From Entonaema liquescens (lineage: Eukaryota; Ascomycota; Sordariomycetes; Xylariales; Xylariaceae): a stretch of 64,000 nucleotides of DNA. The notes under the pieces are model-generated. The model was not told the origin of the DNA, searched no databases, and was given only the letters and a program-made list of their open reading frames with translations. A program made the translations under genes and the position numbers. This document shows positions 31,261 to 43,382 of the stretch, in pieces. How positions within the stretch are numbered: position 1 is the stretch's first letter; each line of letters begins with the position of its first letter. The stretch spans positions 1,488,001-1,552,000 of the forward strand of contig CADCSX010000012.1 in assembly GCA_902805475.1 (NCBI GenBank), given 5' to 3'.

Positions 31261-31561
31261 ATGTTATAATAAATAATTTTAAACATATTTAATTTATTTT
31301 ATTATATTAAATAATAATATTAAATTATTTTAAAAAAATTTTATTATAATAATTTTATAATATTTAATAAATATAATTTTTATAAATATTAAAATTTTTA
31401 AATAATTATTTATTATAATTATTTTTTATTAAAATTTTATAATTAATAATTTTTATTATTTAAATTGTTTAATTATTTTTAAGAAATAAATAATGTAATA
31501 TAATTTAATTAAATTATAATAACCAATTATTTTTACAATATAATTTATTAGAAATTTTAAG

Positions 31562-33073
31562 ATATTTAATTTAAAGAATTTTAATAATTAAGAAAACAAT
31601 GTTATAAGTTATAATGTTGCACAAACAAATTAGTTTAAATTTATTTTAAAATAAATTTGGGATTATAATAAAAATATATGTATAGTAATGGAAAAATAGT
31701 AAGATTTTAATAAAGATGGATATATAAATGATAAAATATTAATAATTATTTTTATAATATAATGGAAAAAATATATAAATAAGAAAAATGTACGAATATA
31801 TAGAATAAATTAATTTAATTTAAATAATATTTAATTAATTTTAATATTAATTATTAATGAATTTAAGGGATATTAAGAATATATTTTATTATTTTATAAA
31901 TTTTATTTAAAATATAATTTATTTAAAATAATTAAATTTTTAAGTTTAATTAAAATAAATTAATAATTATTTAAAACTTTATTATATTAATAAATAAAAG
32001 TACTTTTAATTAATATAAAATAATATAAAATTATAAATAATTATTAATTTAATAATATAACTATTTTTATAATACCCAAAATAAAAATAATAAAAATCCT
32101 ACAAATATATAGAAATAAAAGAAAATAGGGTTTTGGTATATTATTAAATTAAATTAAATATTTTTTAATAATAATTGATTTTTATTAGTTTACTATTCCC
32201 CAAAATCGGAAAATTTTTATTTTTTAAATAAATTATTTTAAAGTTTTAAAAAATATAAATTTTACAAAATTAAATATAAAAATTATTAAATAAAATAACA
32301 TTTATAAAGTTAAAAACGTTAAAACTTTAAAAAAAACAACTATATTTATAAAATTAAATAAAGTAAAAAAAATAAAAGATTAATTATATAAAAAAAATAA
32401 AAAAAAAGATAATAATAATAATATCTTATAAATTAATAAAATCCAAACAAAACTTATAAAAAATAAAAAATTAACTAAAAATAAATAATCAGTTATATTT
32501 TTTTTTCTTTTTATAACGCTCTTTTTTTTTCTTATTATATTTTCCACATTTCTTATTACGCTTTCCCCGTTTTCTATTATACTTTTTATTTTTTTTACAC
32601 TTTTTTATTTTTTTATTATATTTCTTTACCCCTTTAAATAATTAATAAAATAATATTTAATTAAACTTAAATTTTAATATTATAAATTTATTATAAAAAA
32701 TTTAAACTAATTAATTAAATTAAAAGAATTATATATTATTTTAATTTAAAGTTTTATTTTAATTATAATTATAATAATAAATTTAACAAAAATATAAAAA
32801 GATTTAATTATTTAAATTAATAATCTTATAATTTATAAAAAATAATAAATTAAAAAAACCGAAATAATTTAAATATCTTAAATAAAAATTTTATTTTTAA
32901 AAGTTAAAATAATAATTTAATAAAATATCCTAAAAAATATAACAAATTTATTAAATAATAAAAACAAAAATAAAGAAATAGAATAAATGGCTAAATTAAT
33001 TAAGTAATAAATGCCAATATCGAAAACTTCAATAAGAAATATTAAATAAAAATACTATAATTCAAGATTTTAA
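31562..33073 (+). pseudogene. RIP-killed ORF3 (1,512 bp, length divisible by three)
   Basis: It aligns with 58476-59986 of the intact element but has one extra base next to the CCCCT at about 32642. Its length is 504 codons, consistent with one continuous ancestral frame. The intact copy measures 1,511 bp over the same interval. Confidence 0.75.
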
Positions 33074-33120
33074 AAAAATATAAAAATATATTTAAAAATT
33101 TTTTAAAAAAAAGGAAGTAA

Positions 33121-33266
33121 TATTAAACTATATTTAATATATATTTATAAAATTAAAATTTAATATAAAGTTTAATATATAATTATTAATTAAAATTTAA
33201 TAGATTTTTAATTTATTAAATTTTAAAAAAATTAATTTTAATTTCATTTTATAAAATTACTTTATA
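33121..33266 (+). repeat. 3' LTR of RIPed Ty3 copy (146 bp)
   Basis: Each of the first 19 positions (TATTAAACTATATTTAATA) equals the intact LTR start or a transition of it. The end is ATTACTTTATA against ACTGCCTTACA. Confidence 0.8.
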
Positions 33267-34869
33267 TTTATATATAAATTTTTTTTTAATTTTTTTATTA
33301 AAATAATAATAAAGAAATTTTATAACTTACTTTACTCTTTTTTTATTAAATCTTAATTTTATATTTATAATTTTTAAAATTATTCTTAAATTTTTTTTCT
33401 TATTTTTTTTATAAAATTATTTTTATTATTATTTTTCTTTTTTAAACTTAATTACTTTTTTATTTAAATATAAATTTAATAAAAAACATTTTATTTTATT
33501 TTTTATATATTTAATTAATATTACCTTATATATTTTTATTATTATTTAAAAATAAATTAATTATATTTTTTTTAATTTTATTATTATTTTATTTATTTTA
33601 TTTCTTTTATTTAATATATATTATATAATTATTTTATATATTATAACATTTTTTATAATTTTTATATATATTTCTTTTATTTTTAAAAAATTATATTTTT
33701 ATATAAATACCATTAATTTTAAAAAAATATATTATTATTTTTTTATTTTTACTTTAATTATTTTTAAATATTTTATTTATTTTAATTTTTTATTTAATTA
33801 AACTTTTAAAAATTTTATATTTTTTATTAATTTTACTATTATATTCTTTAATTATATTACATTTTTATTTAATTTATATATTTTAATAAAATATATTAAT
33901 TTATTTTTTTAAAAAATAAAAATTATTCTATATTATTTCATTTATTAAATACATTTAAAATATATATTCTCCAATTTTTTACAATTCTTTTTAATATTTA
34001 AGTTTATTATTATTAAATTTATATCATTTATAAAACCAATTATAAATATTTTATCTTTTTTTAATTTCTTATAAAATATTAATATATATAAAATAAATAA
34101 AATAAAAATTAATTTGGAAATAAATTTTTATAAAATATTTATTTAAAAATTTATTTCCAAATTAAATTTACCTTTAAATATTAACTATATTTTTTTATTT
34201 TTTAAATGATTTTTAATCCATTTTATTACCCATTTAAAAAACTTGTTTTTTTTAAAAAATATATAATAACTTTTCTAAAATAATATAATTAAATACCTTC
34301 ATTATATTAAATCATAATAATAACACTTTTATTTTATTTTTTTATATTAAATATACTACTTTTATTACCATTTTAATAATTATTTCCATTAATTTATATT
34401 TTTTATTACTTATTTACTTTTTAAAAAAAATATTATTTACTTTTATTACAAACATTATTTATAACATTATTATTTTTTTTATTATCTTTTTTAAAATATT
34501 TAATAATATTATTAATTTATATATATTTAAAAACGTTTTTTCTTTTTTAATTTTCTTTAATTTAAATAATATAATAATTATTATTATATAAAATTTTATT
34601 AAATAATATTTATAATAAAAATTATTTATTATTATTATTATAATAACTTTAAATAATAATTTATTATATTTATATAAAAATCTTATTAATATTTTATTTT
34701 TTTTTTAAAATTTTCCATTTTTTTATAATTATTAACATTTTTTCAACCATTTTTTATTTTATATAATTATTAATTATAAATTTTTTATTAAACATTTTAT
34801 TAAAAATTATATTTATTAAATTTAAATTTAAATTTAAAAAAAGCTTTATTTAAAATATATTTATTTTTT

Positions 34870-35015
34870 TGTTAGGCGTAGCTTAACATATATCTGTAAG
34901 ATTAAAGTTTAATGTAAAGTTTAATGTATAATTATTAGCTAAAATTTAGCAGATTTTTAATTTATTAGATTTTAAAAAAATCAACTTTAATTTTATTTTG
35001 CAAGATTACTTTACA
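34870..35015 (+). repeat. Solo LTR of the Ty3 family, only partly RIPed
   Basis: A complete 146-bp LTR (starts TGTTAGGC, ends TTTACA) with no internal element beside it. It sits in LINE L5 between TTTTT on both sides, a possible 5-bp target duplication. It keeps many more G and C than its surroundings, so it is younger than the LINE. Its first hairpin has loop GTA rather than TGC. Confidence 0.8.
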
Positions 35016-35835
35016 TTTTTATATATAAATAATTATTTATAATTATTTATTTATATTTTTTTTTAACATTAAAATAATTTTATTTTTTATATTAATTTAT
35101 TAACTTTTAAATTAAATTTATTTTTTTAATTTTTATAAAAATTTATTATTATTTAACGTTTTTATTATTATTTTTTATTATTAAACTTTTTTTATTTTTT
35201 ATGTTATTTTATAATATATTTTTATTATATTAATATTCCGTTTTTAATTTTATATTATCTTTATATTTTATTATTTTTTTTTTATATAAAATTTCTTTTT
35301 TTATTTTAAAAACTTATTTAATTTATTATTTAACCGTTATAAATAAAATTATTTTTTATTTTAATATTATTAAATTTATTATTTTTTAAAACTTTTCTAT
35401 TATATAATTAATATAAAAATTTAATTTTTCAAAATTTAAAAAAAATTTTAATATTAATAATTTTTTTATTTTTATTTTTATTATTGTTAAATTAAAATTT
35501 TTTTATATTTATTTTTTACGTTTTTTATAAAATTTATAAAGTTTATTTTAAATATTTTTTATAATAATTTTAATTAATTATATTTTATAATCTAATTTTA
35601 TTTAATTTAATTTTTAAAATATTATATATAATATTTTTATATTTATTTATATTAAATTAATTGTTAAATTTTTTTAATTTTTTATTATTTTTATAAATTA
35701 ATTTTTTATTATTTTTATAAATTAATTTTTTATTATAATTAAATTTAATTATTATTATTTTATTAAATTTAATAAAATATTTAAATTATTTATTATTTTA
35801 TTTTCTTTATTTTAAATAAGATGGTATATATTAAA

Positions 35836-36398
35836 GAGCAACACTAGTTCGGCAGTAGGGGGCGTACTAGGTCGGCAGTAGCCACACCATTTTGTATGGG
35901 AGCGCCACACCCGCGAAAATCGCACAAGTACTACATATATCTCCATACAAATTTACTAGTGCGCGACCGTACTTCCCATGCCCACCCCGCCAGATCTCTT
36001 AATCTATCAAATTACCTTATCTAATCTACCGAACCAACCACCCAGTTAATCAATCAATCAATCAATCAATCAGTCAGTCAGTCAGTCAGTCAGTCAGTCA
36101 GTCAGTCAGTCAGTCAGTCAGTCAGTCAGTCAGTCAATTAGTTCAATAGTCAATTAAATAAGCGTTGCGTTTATTGTCTATTTCGCTTCGAAACGCGCGT
36201 ATGCGACCGTATAAGATGTTGTGGAATTGATAGGTAATTTCAAGGGGTTGAGGGTAAAAAGCCACAAAAGATAAGATTTGCCAAAGGTTACAAGTGAACA
36301 CTAGTAAATTTGTATGCGCGGGGAGGTACTTGTTGGTACAAAGCCATTGTGGCTACTGCCGACCTAGTACGCCCCCCACTGCCGAACTAGTGTTGCTC
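35836..36398 (+). mobile_element. Undegraded 563-bp MITE with 50-bp TIRs and 8-bp target duplication (hAT-like)
   Basis: The left end GAGCAACACTAGTTCGGCAG and the complement of the right end agree over 50 bp with one mismatch. The target ATATTAAA is duplicated exactly at 35828-35835 and 36399-36406; 8 bp suggests the hAT superfamily. It lies in the endonuclease region of LINE L5. Base composition is normal, so insertion followed RIP of the host sequence. There is no transposase frame. It contains the microsatellite at 36048-36138. Confidence 0.88.
36048..36138. repeat. Tetranucleotide microsatellite inside the MITE
   Basis: About six AATC units change into about sixteen CAGT units. Confidence 0.9.
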
Positions 36399-39394
36399 AT
36401 ATTAAAATTTCTTATTATAATATATTTTTTATTTCCTTTTTTATTATTTATTGTTAAAAAAAAATTATATTTTATTATTTTTTTTAATTTTATATAAATA
36501 TTTTATATTATTATTATTTTATATTTAATATATAATTTATACGTTATTTAATTATGTTTTATTTTATTTATTTATTTTATATTATTTATAATTTTAATTA
36601 TATATAATATAATTTATTTTAATTTATTTTTTATTATTTTATAATTATTAATTAATAAATTATATAATTTTTTTTTTATAAATTATAATTTTTATATCGT
36701 AATTAAATTTAAATCGTTTTATATTTTTAAAGTTTTAAATAATATTTTATTATTTTATATTATATTTTAATATATTATTTTTATTTTTATTATTATATAT
36801 TTTTAAAAAATTATATATTATTTTATTTTTATATATAAATTATTTATTTAAATAAAATTAATTTAACTTTAAACATTATTATTAATATTAAAAATAATAT
36901 TAAAAAAATATATATTATTTTTAATATATTTATTATATATACCGTTTTTTTAAATTTCTTTTTTTTAAACGTTTTTAAAATTAAGAAAAACAATTTTAAA
37001 TTTATAATATTATTTAATTTATTTTTTAAAGAGTTTTTCTTTTCTATTTTCTTAAATATTATGAATATAAAATTATCATAAATAACATAAATTATATTTA
37101 AAAAATATTTAAATTTTTTTTTCTTTTTAAATTATTATAATTTATATATATATGTTTTTTTTACCTTTTTTTTATTTTTTTTACTTTATTATAATCTTTA
37201 TTTTAAATTAAATAAAAACTATTATAATTTTTATATTTAATTTTTTTTATATAATTTTTTTTTTTTATATATTACTTTTATATATTTATTACATTTTGTT
37301 TATTATTTATAATATTTTATTATATAATTAAAACTATAATATTTATAATATTATTTTATTTTTATATTTTTTATAAAAAATTTATATTAAAAAAACTTTA
37401 TTTTTTAAAATAATTTATTATTACATAAAGTTTTTACTATTTTTAATAAAATTATTTTTATAATTAACATTATATATTTAATTTTGTTTTTTATAATATA
37501 TTAATTTTAAGTTTTTAATGTTTTAATAATTTTAATTAATTTTTTATTATATATATAATTAATAATAATTTTTATTTTTATTTTATTTAATAAAATTATC
37601 ATTATTTTAATTATATTATTTAATTAATTTTTAAATTAATTTATAATTTTTATTATATTTTTTATGTTATTATACATAAATAATTTAAATAAAATATTTA
37701 ATATTAAATTAATATAATTTAATATATATTAAATATTTAAATAAAATTAAAAAAAATATATTAAAATTACTATTAAATATAAATTAAATTTTATTAAATT
37801 TATAAATTTTAAAGTTATTTAATTAATTATATTTTATATAATTTTATAATTTATAAAAATTATAATATTATATAAATAAAATTAAATATAAATTTGAAAT
37901 TATTAATAAATTTAAATTAAATAAGTTATTTTTAATTTTATTATTTAATATTATTATTTTATTTTAATTAATATTTTATTAAAATATTATATAAGTTTAA
38001 TAAAATTTACGGTTAATTTTAAATTTTTTTTTTATTATTATAAAATACTATTATAACGAAAATCTTTTTTTTTATTTATTAAAATAAATTTAATTAATTT
38101 TATTTATTTTTTACGTTTTAAAATTATTTTAAGTAAATATTTTATTATATGTTTTTAAATAATAAATTTTTTTTATAAAAATATTAATTTTTATTAATAT
38201 TATAAAATAAATTTTTTAAAAAAATTTATTAAATTAATATATATTTTTAAATTTATTAATATAAATAAAATTTTTATATAATTGTTTATTAATAATATAT
38301 TTAAACTATTTATTAAATATTTAAAAAAATAAATTATAAAATATTTTAAAAAAAATTTATTCGATTTAATAAATAAATTAAAATATTAAAATATTTTATA
38401 TTAATATAAATTATAATTAATTTTTATACGTTTTCCAAAATAATATTTAATTAAAAATATATATAAATTATAAAATTTATATTTTAAATAACTTTTTATT
38501 TAAATTAAATTATAATAAAATTAAAAAATTTATTTTTTATAAAAGTTTTTTTTTATAAAAATAAATTTATTAATTTTTTATAAAAAAAACTTTTTTATAA
38601 TATAAAATTTTTTTTTATAAATTTTAATAAAATTATATATAAAAAAACGATTTAATTATTAAAAATATTATAATAATTTTAATAAGTTAAAATTTAAACT
38701 ATTTTATTTAAAATAAATTTAATAATATTTTTGTTAAAAAATGTTTTATAAATAAAAAAAAAATAATAATTATTAATTGTATTAATTTTTTCGGTTTATT
38801 TATTTTTATTTATTTTTGTAATATTTTTTTGCAATTTTTTTTAATTATTTGTTTTATAATAATATATGTTTTTATATTTATTTATTATTTTTATTTATTT
38901 TTATTTAAATTATTAATATTTATAAATATTTTATTTTAAATGTTAAAATAATTATTAATAAAATAACTGGAATAAATTTATTAATATTATGTTTATTAAA
39001 ATAATTGTTATTTATAATAGATATATTTATAAAAATTATTTTATTTGTAATTATAATAATTTTTACGATAATTTTTATAATAATTTAAATAATTTTATCC
39101 GTTTTTTAATTAATAAAAAAAAATTATTAATTTTTATAATTATTTTATTTTTATTTATTATATTTTTTTTTGTTTTAATTATTATGATTTTTGGTTTTAA
39201 TTAATGTTTTTTATTTTTATATATAAATTATATTAATAATGGTTTTAAATGGTTTAAAAACGGTAAGAAAATTTAATATAAAAATAGTTAATATAATTAA
39301 AATATTTATTTAAAAATATTTTATTTTATAATTTATTAATAAAAATTTATAAATTTAAAAAAATAAAATTATAAAATTAATTTATTTATTATAA

Positions 39395-40411
39395 ATCATG
39401 TTATTTATAAAATACCATGCTAATTTTTCCACGTAAATTACTTTATTAAAGTAGTTGTACGTAAATGACTTAAAAATTATTATATTTTAATATTTTAACT
39501 TAATTATTATATAATTAATTGTTTCGTATTTATATTAAAAAATAATTTCAAATAATTAATATATTTAAACTTTATTTTTCGAAACACATTAATTAATATT
39601 AATTTTAATTAAATACGGTTATATTTATTAAAAAATTAATTTATAAATAAAAAAAATTAATTTACAAATAATTTTAATTAATTTATAAATAATTTTAATT
39701 AATTTATAAATAATTTTAATTAATTTATAAATAATTTTAATTAATTTATAAATAATTTTAATTAATTTATAAATAATTTTAATTAATTTATAAATAAAGT
39801 AATTTAAGAAATAATATTTTAATAATTTCTATGATTTAAATTTTTGTAAAATAAGCAATTTAAAAATATAATTTTCGTAAAATAATATTGTAATTTAAAA
39901 AAAATATTATTAAATATTTAAAAACTAATTTATAAATAAAAAAAATTAATTTATAAATAATTGCGCTTCAATTAAAAAAAATAATATTTGTAATTAAATA
40001 ATTTACGTTAATAACGTTTTTAATATAAAATAAATATATTTATATAATTGTTATAACAAAACGCGTTTAATAATATAAATATTTTCCAAAATTAATTATA
40101 TTTTAAACAAAATACGATTAAATATTAATATTTATAAATAACTTTTTTTAAACATTATTTAATAATACGCTTAATAAATTTAAAATTTTAAATTTTTAAC
40201 TTTATTACAACGATACAATCAACTATTAAAAACTTAAATAAATTAAATTAACTTGTAAATAAACTTTAAATTCAAGTTTTTTAAAAGTTTAAATAATGGC
40301 ATGTCATTTTATTAATAATTACTAGTTAATTTAGCGTATCAATCACTTACAACCGTTCGGTAGGGTAATTTACGTGGAAAAACTAACAAAGTAATTTATA
40401 AATAACATCAT
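39395..40411 (-). mobile_element. TIR family B, RIPed copy B1 (1,017 bp)
   Basis: Its reverse complement aligns with B2 from end to end; the motif TTTTTCCACGTAAATTAC is kept near both ends. It sits in Ty3 copy T3 with roughly 9 bp (TTTATTAT-like) duplicated. It has more copies of an internal 21-bp unit than B2. Non-coding. Confidence 0.7.
39661..39795. repeat. 21-bp tandem array in B1, about six to seven units
   Basis: The unit is AATTTATAAATAATTTTAATT. In B2 the matching region (about 42245-42315) has about three units based on CTTATTTGTAAATTGATTTT, so the array expanded in B1 or shrank in B2. Confidence 0.85.
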
Positions 40412-41638
40412 TTTTTATTATTATAATATTATAAAATTATAAACTTTTATATTATAAAAAAATTATATTATTTATTAAATAATAAATATATTTTTTATTA
40501 AATAAATATAATTATAAATTATAATTTATATAATTATTTATATATTTATTAAATTAATTTTAAATTTATAAATAATAAAAATTAATATATATTTCAAATT
40601 AATTATTATAATAACTTTTAATTTTTTTATTAAATAAATAATTTATTATATTTAAATATTATTTTATAAAAATTATAAAAAATCATTTTAAAAAATAATT
40701 TATTTAATTAAATTAATTATTATTATATAATAAAAATTAATAAATAAATATATATTTTATTAATATATATTATTAAAAATAATTATATAATTTTTAAATT
40801 TATAAGATTTAATAATATTTAAATAAAAATAATTAATATAATAAAATTTTTAACTATTTAAATTAAATATATTATTATTATTTTAAAAAAAAAAATTTTA
40901 TTATATTATTAATATTTTATACGAAATTACGGATATTTTTATTTTATAATATAATTTAAATTACAATAATAATATTATTAATTTAACAAAATAAATTTAA
41001 ATTTATATTTATTAAATTAATTTAAAAAATATTTATAAAAATAAATAAAAAAAATAAAAAACAATTTATTAAAAAAAAATATTTTAAAATATTTCGGAAA
41101 ATTTAATTAAAAATTTTAATATAAAATATTAGTTACAATTAAATTAATTAAAAAAAAATACTTAAAATAAATAAATTATAAAATTTATTTTATTTTAATT
41201 TAAATTTAATATATTTATTAAAATATCTTTATTATTTAAAATTAAATAAATATAATAATAAATATTTTTTTATTAAATAAATAAAAGTTTTTAATTTAAT
41301 TTAAAAATAATAATTTTTTTATTTTTATAAAAAATAGTTTAATATTTTAAATAATTTTATTTAATTTAAAAACTTTAAAATTAAAAATAATTTTTTATTT
41401 TTATAAAATATAAAAGTTTTTTTTTAATTTTTATTTTTAATTTATTTTTTACATAATTAAAATATAAAAATTAATTATTAAAATTTATTTTTTAATTTAA
41501 AATAAATTAATAAATTATTTTAATAAATAAAATTTAAATTTAATATTTTAAATATAAATTATTAATTAAATAAAAAGTAAAAAAATTTAATATTATTTTT
41601 TAAGATTTTTAAAAAATAATGTTATAAATATTATAAAA

Positions 41639-42548
41639 GTGATGTTATTTACAAATTACCTTGCCAGCCTTTCCACGTAAATTACCCCACCGAACGGCTG
41701 TAAGTGACTGACACGTTAAATTGACTAGTAATTACCAGTAAAATGACATGCCACTATTCAGACCCTGAGGAAACTTGAATTTAAGGTCTATTTACTATTT
41801 ACAGGTCAGTTTTACTTACCTAGGCCCCTAAAAATTCAAGTCTACTGAGCGTATTACTAAGTGTTCCATTGAGTGTTTAAGAAGGGTTACTTATAAGCAT
41901 CAATATTCAACCGTATTTTGCTTGAAACATAATTGATTTTAAAGATGTTTACATCTCCAAACGCGCCTCGTTACGGCGATTATATAAATCTATTTATTTT
42001 ATATTAAAAGCGTTATTATCGTGTGTTATTTGACTGCGAATATCGTCCTCCTCAGCTAAAGCGCAGCTATTTGCAAATTGATTTTTCTTATTTGTAAATT
42101 AGTTTTTAAACACTTAATAATATCTCCTTTAAACCACAGTATTATTTTACAAAAATCATATCTTTAAATTGCCCGTTTTACAAAAATTTAAACAATATAA
42201 ATTATTAAGATATTACTCCTTAAATTACCTTATTTGTAAATTGGTTGAAGTTATTTGCAAATTGATTTTTCTTATTTATAAATTAATTTTTCTTATTTGT
42301 AAATTGATTTTCTAATAAATATAACCGTATTTAATTAAAATTAATATCAATCGATGCGTTTCGAAGAGTAAAATTTAAATATATTAATCATTTGAAATTA
42401 TTTCTTAATATAAGTACGAAACAATTGATTGTATGATAATTGAATTAAAATGTTAAAATACGGTAATTTTTAAGTTATTTGCGTACAGCTGCTTTAGTGG
42501 GGTAATTTACGTGGAAAGGTTAACATGGTAATCTATAAATAGCATCAT
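41639..42548 (+). mobile_element. TIR family B, little-mutated copy B2 (910 bp)
   Basis: The ends form TIRs of about 50 bp; both contain CCTTTCCACGTAAATTACCC within about 28-48 bp of the tip. It has much higher G+C than its surroundings. About 9 bp (TATTATAA-like) appear duplicated in Ty3 copy T3. No open frame is longer than chance, so it is probably a Mutator-like MITE. It lies about 1.2 kb from B1 in the opposite orientation. Confidence 0.75.
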
Positions 42549-43236
42549 TTTATTATAATACAAGTTTATTTATTAGGAATTTTACGAACTTACGTTAATA
42601 TGGGATTTTTATGTAAAAATATTATTATATAATAGTAATTAAAAATATATTAAAAATTATTAAATATTTGAAAAAATAAAAAAAATATTTTAATAATTTA
42701 CAATTCCAAATAAAATGATATAAATTATAAATTAAAAGTTTTTTTTTAATAATTAAGGAATTTATAAATATAATAAAAATATATTAAAAAAAAAAACTTT
42801 TTAATAAAAAAAATTATAATTTTATTTTTTAAAAAAATAATTAAAAAATATAATTAAAAGAAAAATAAATAAAAATTTAATCGAAAAAATTAAAGAATTT
42901 TTAAATTATAAATTATTAATAAAATTATAAAATCTTATAAATAAAAAGAAATATTTATAAGTTAAAATTTCGAAAATATTTATTAAACTATTTTATTTAT
43001 ATAAAAAAATATATATTTTAAAAATTTTAAAAATAAAAGTTATTAAAATAATATATTTAAAATATATTTTTAAATAAAATAAATTTTACTTTTTCCGAAA
43101 TTTAAATAAATAAATATTTAAAAAATGAATAATTTATTAAAAAATTAATTATTTATAAAATAAATATATTTTAAAATTAATTATTTTTACGTTATTCAAT
43201 TTTTAATAATAAAAGAAAAGAAATAAAGTTATTAAA

Positions 43237-43382
43237 TATAAAATAACTTTATAAAATAAAATTAAAATTGATTTTTTTAAAATTTAATAAATTTTTAATT
43301 TATTAAATTTTAATTAATACTTATATATTAAATTTTATATTAAATTTTAATTTTATAAATATATGTTAAATTACGTTTAATA
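43237..43382 (-). repeat. 5' LTR of Ty3 copy T3 (146 bp, RIPed)
   Basis: It aligns with the reverse complement of the intact LTR over its full length. The hairpin end (TTAAATTACGTTTAATA) fits the GTA-loop variant of the solo LTR better than the TGC-loop variant. Confidence 0.75.

Larger units (their letters stand above)
23856..33266 (+). mobile_element. Full-length RIPed Ty3/Gypsy copy (9,411 bp)
   Basis: It matches the intact element at 50765-60179 end to end in the same orientation, with length differing by only a few bases. LTRs are at 23856-23992 and 33121-33266. The leader, gag-pol (24632-31260), spacer, ORF3 (31562-33073) and polypurine tract (AAAAAAAAGGAAG just before 33121) are all recognisable. 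Almost all differences are C-to-T or G-to-A. The flanking 5-mers no longer match each other. Confidence 0.85.
33267..37520 (-). mobile_element. RIPed minus-strand LINE (L5) carrying a solo LTR and a MITE
   Basis: The reverse complement matches LINE L3 (17490-19599 and 20490-21485), and the endonuclease at about 34730-36440 matches the undegraded LINE. The solo LTR at 34870-35015 and the MITE at 35836-36398 interrupt it; the LINE sequence continues directly across both. The left end abuts the RIPed Ty3 copy, the right end abuts Ty3 copy T3 at about 37521. Confidence 0.7.
37521..43382 (-). mobile_element. RIPed Ty3/Gypsy copy T3, 5' half, with two family-B insertions
   Basis: Read leftward from a 5' LTR at 43382-43237 it follows the leader, gag and part of pol of the RIPed copy at 23856-29590. 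It carries an internal deletion equal to about 27080-28640 of that copy. It is split by B2 (41639-42548) and B1 (39395-40411). At 37521 it stops against LINE L5. The gag RG-rich region at about 38989-39204 reads on the opposite strand as a 71-codon chance frame. Confidence 0.75.

Noticed and set aside
23851..33271. Target duplication for the RIPed full-length Ty3 copy
   Set aside because: TAAAT on the left and TTTAT on the right do not match even allowing transitions, so I do not claim one.
36294..36497. 67-codon frame across the right end of the MITE
   Set aside because: It starts in the MITE and runs into unrelated RIPed LINE sequence, so it is chance.
38989..39204. 71-codon frame that recurs on the other strand at 50241-50456
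   Set aside because: The similarity reflects two RIPed copies of the gag RG-rich region read antisense; it is not a conserved gene.
39661..39795. CRISPR-like look of regular 21-bp repeats
   Set aside because: Units are directly adjacent without spacers, in a fungal MITE; simple tandem array.
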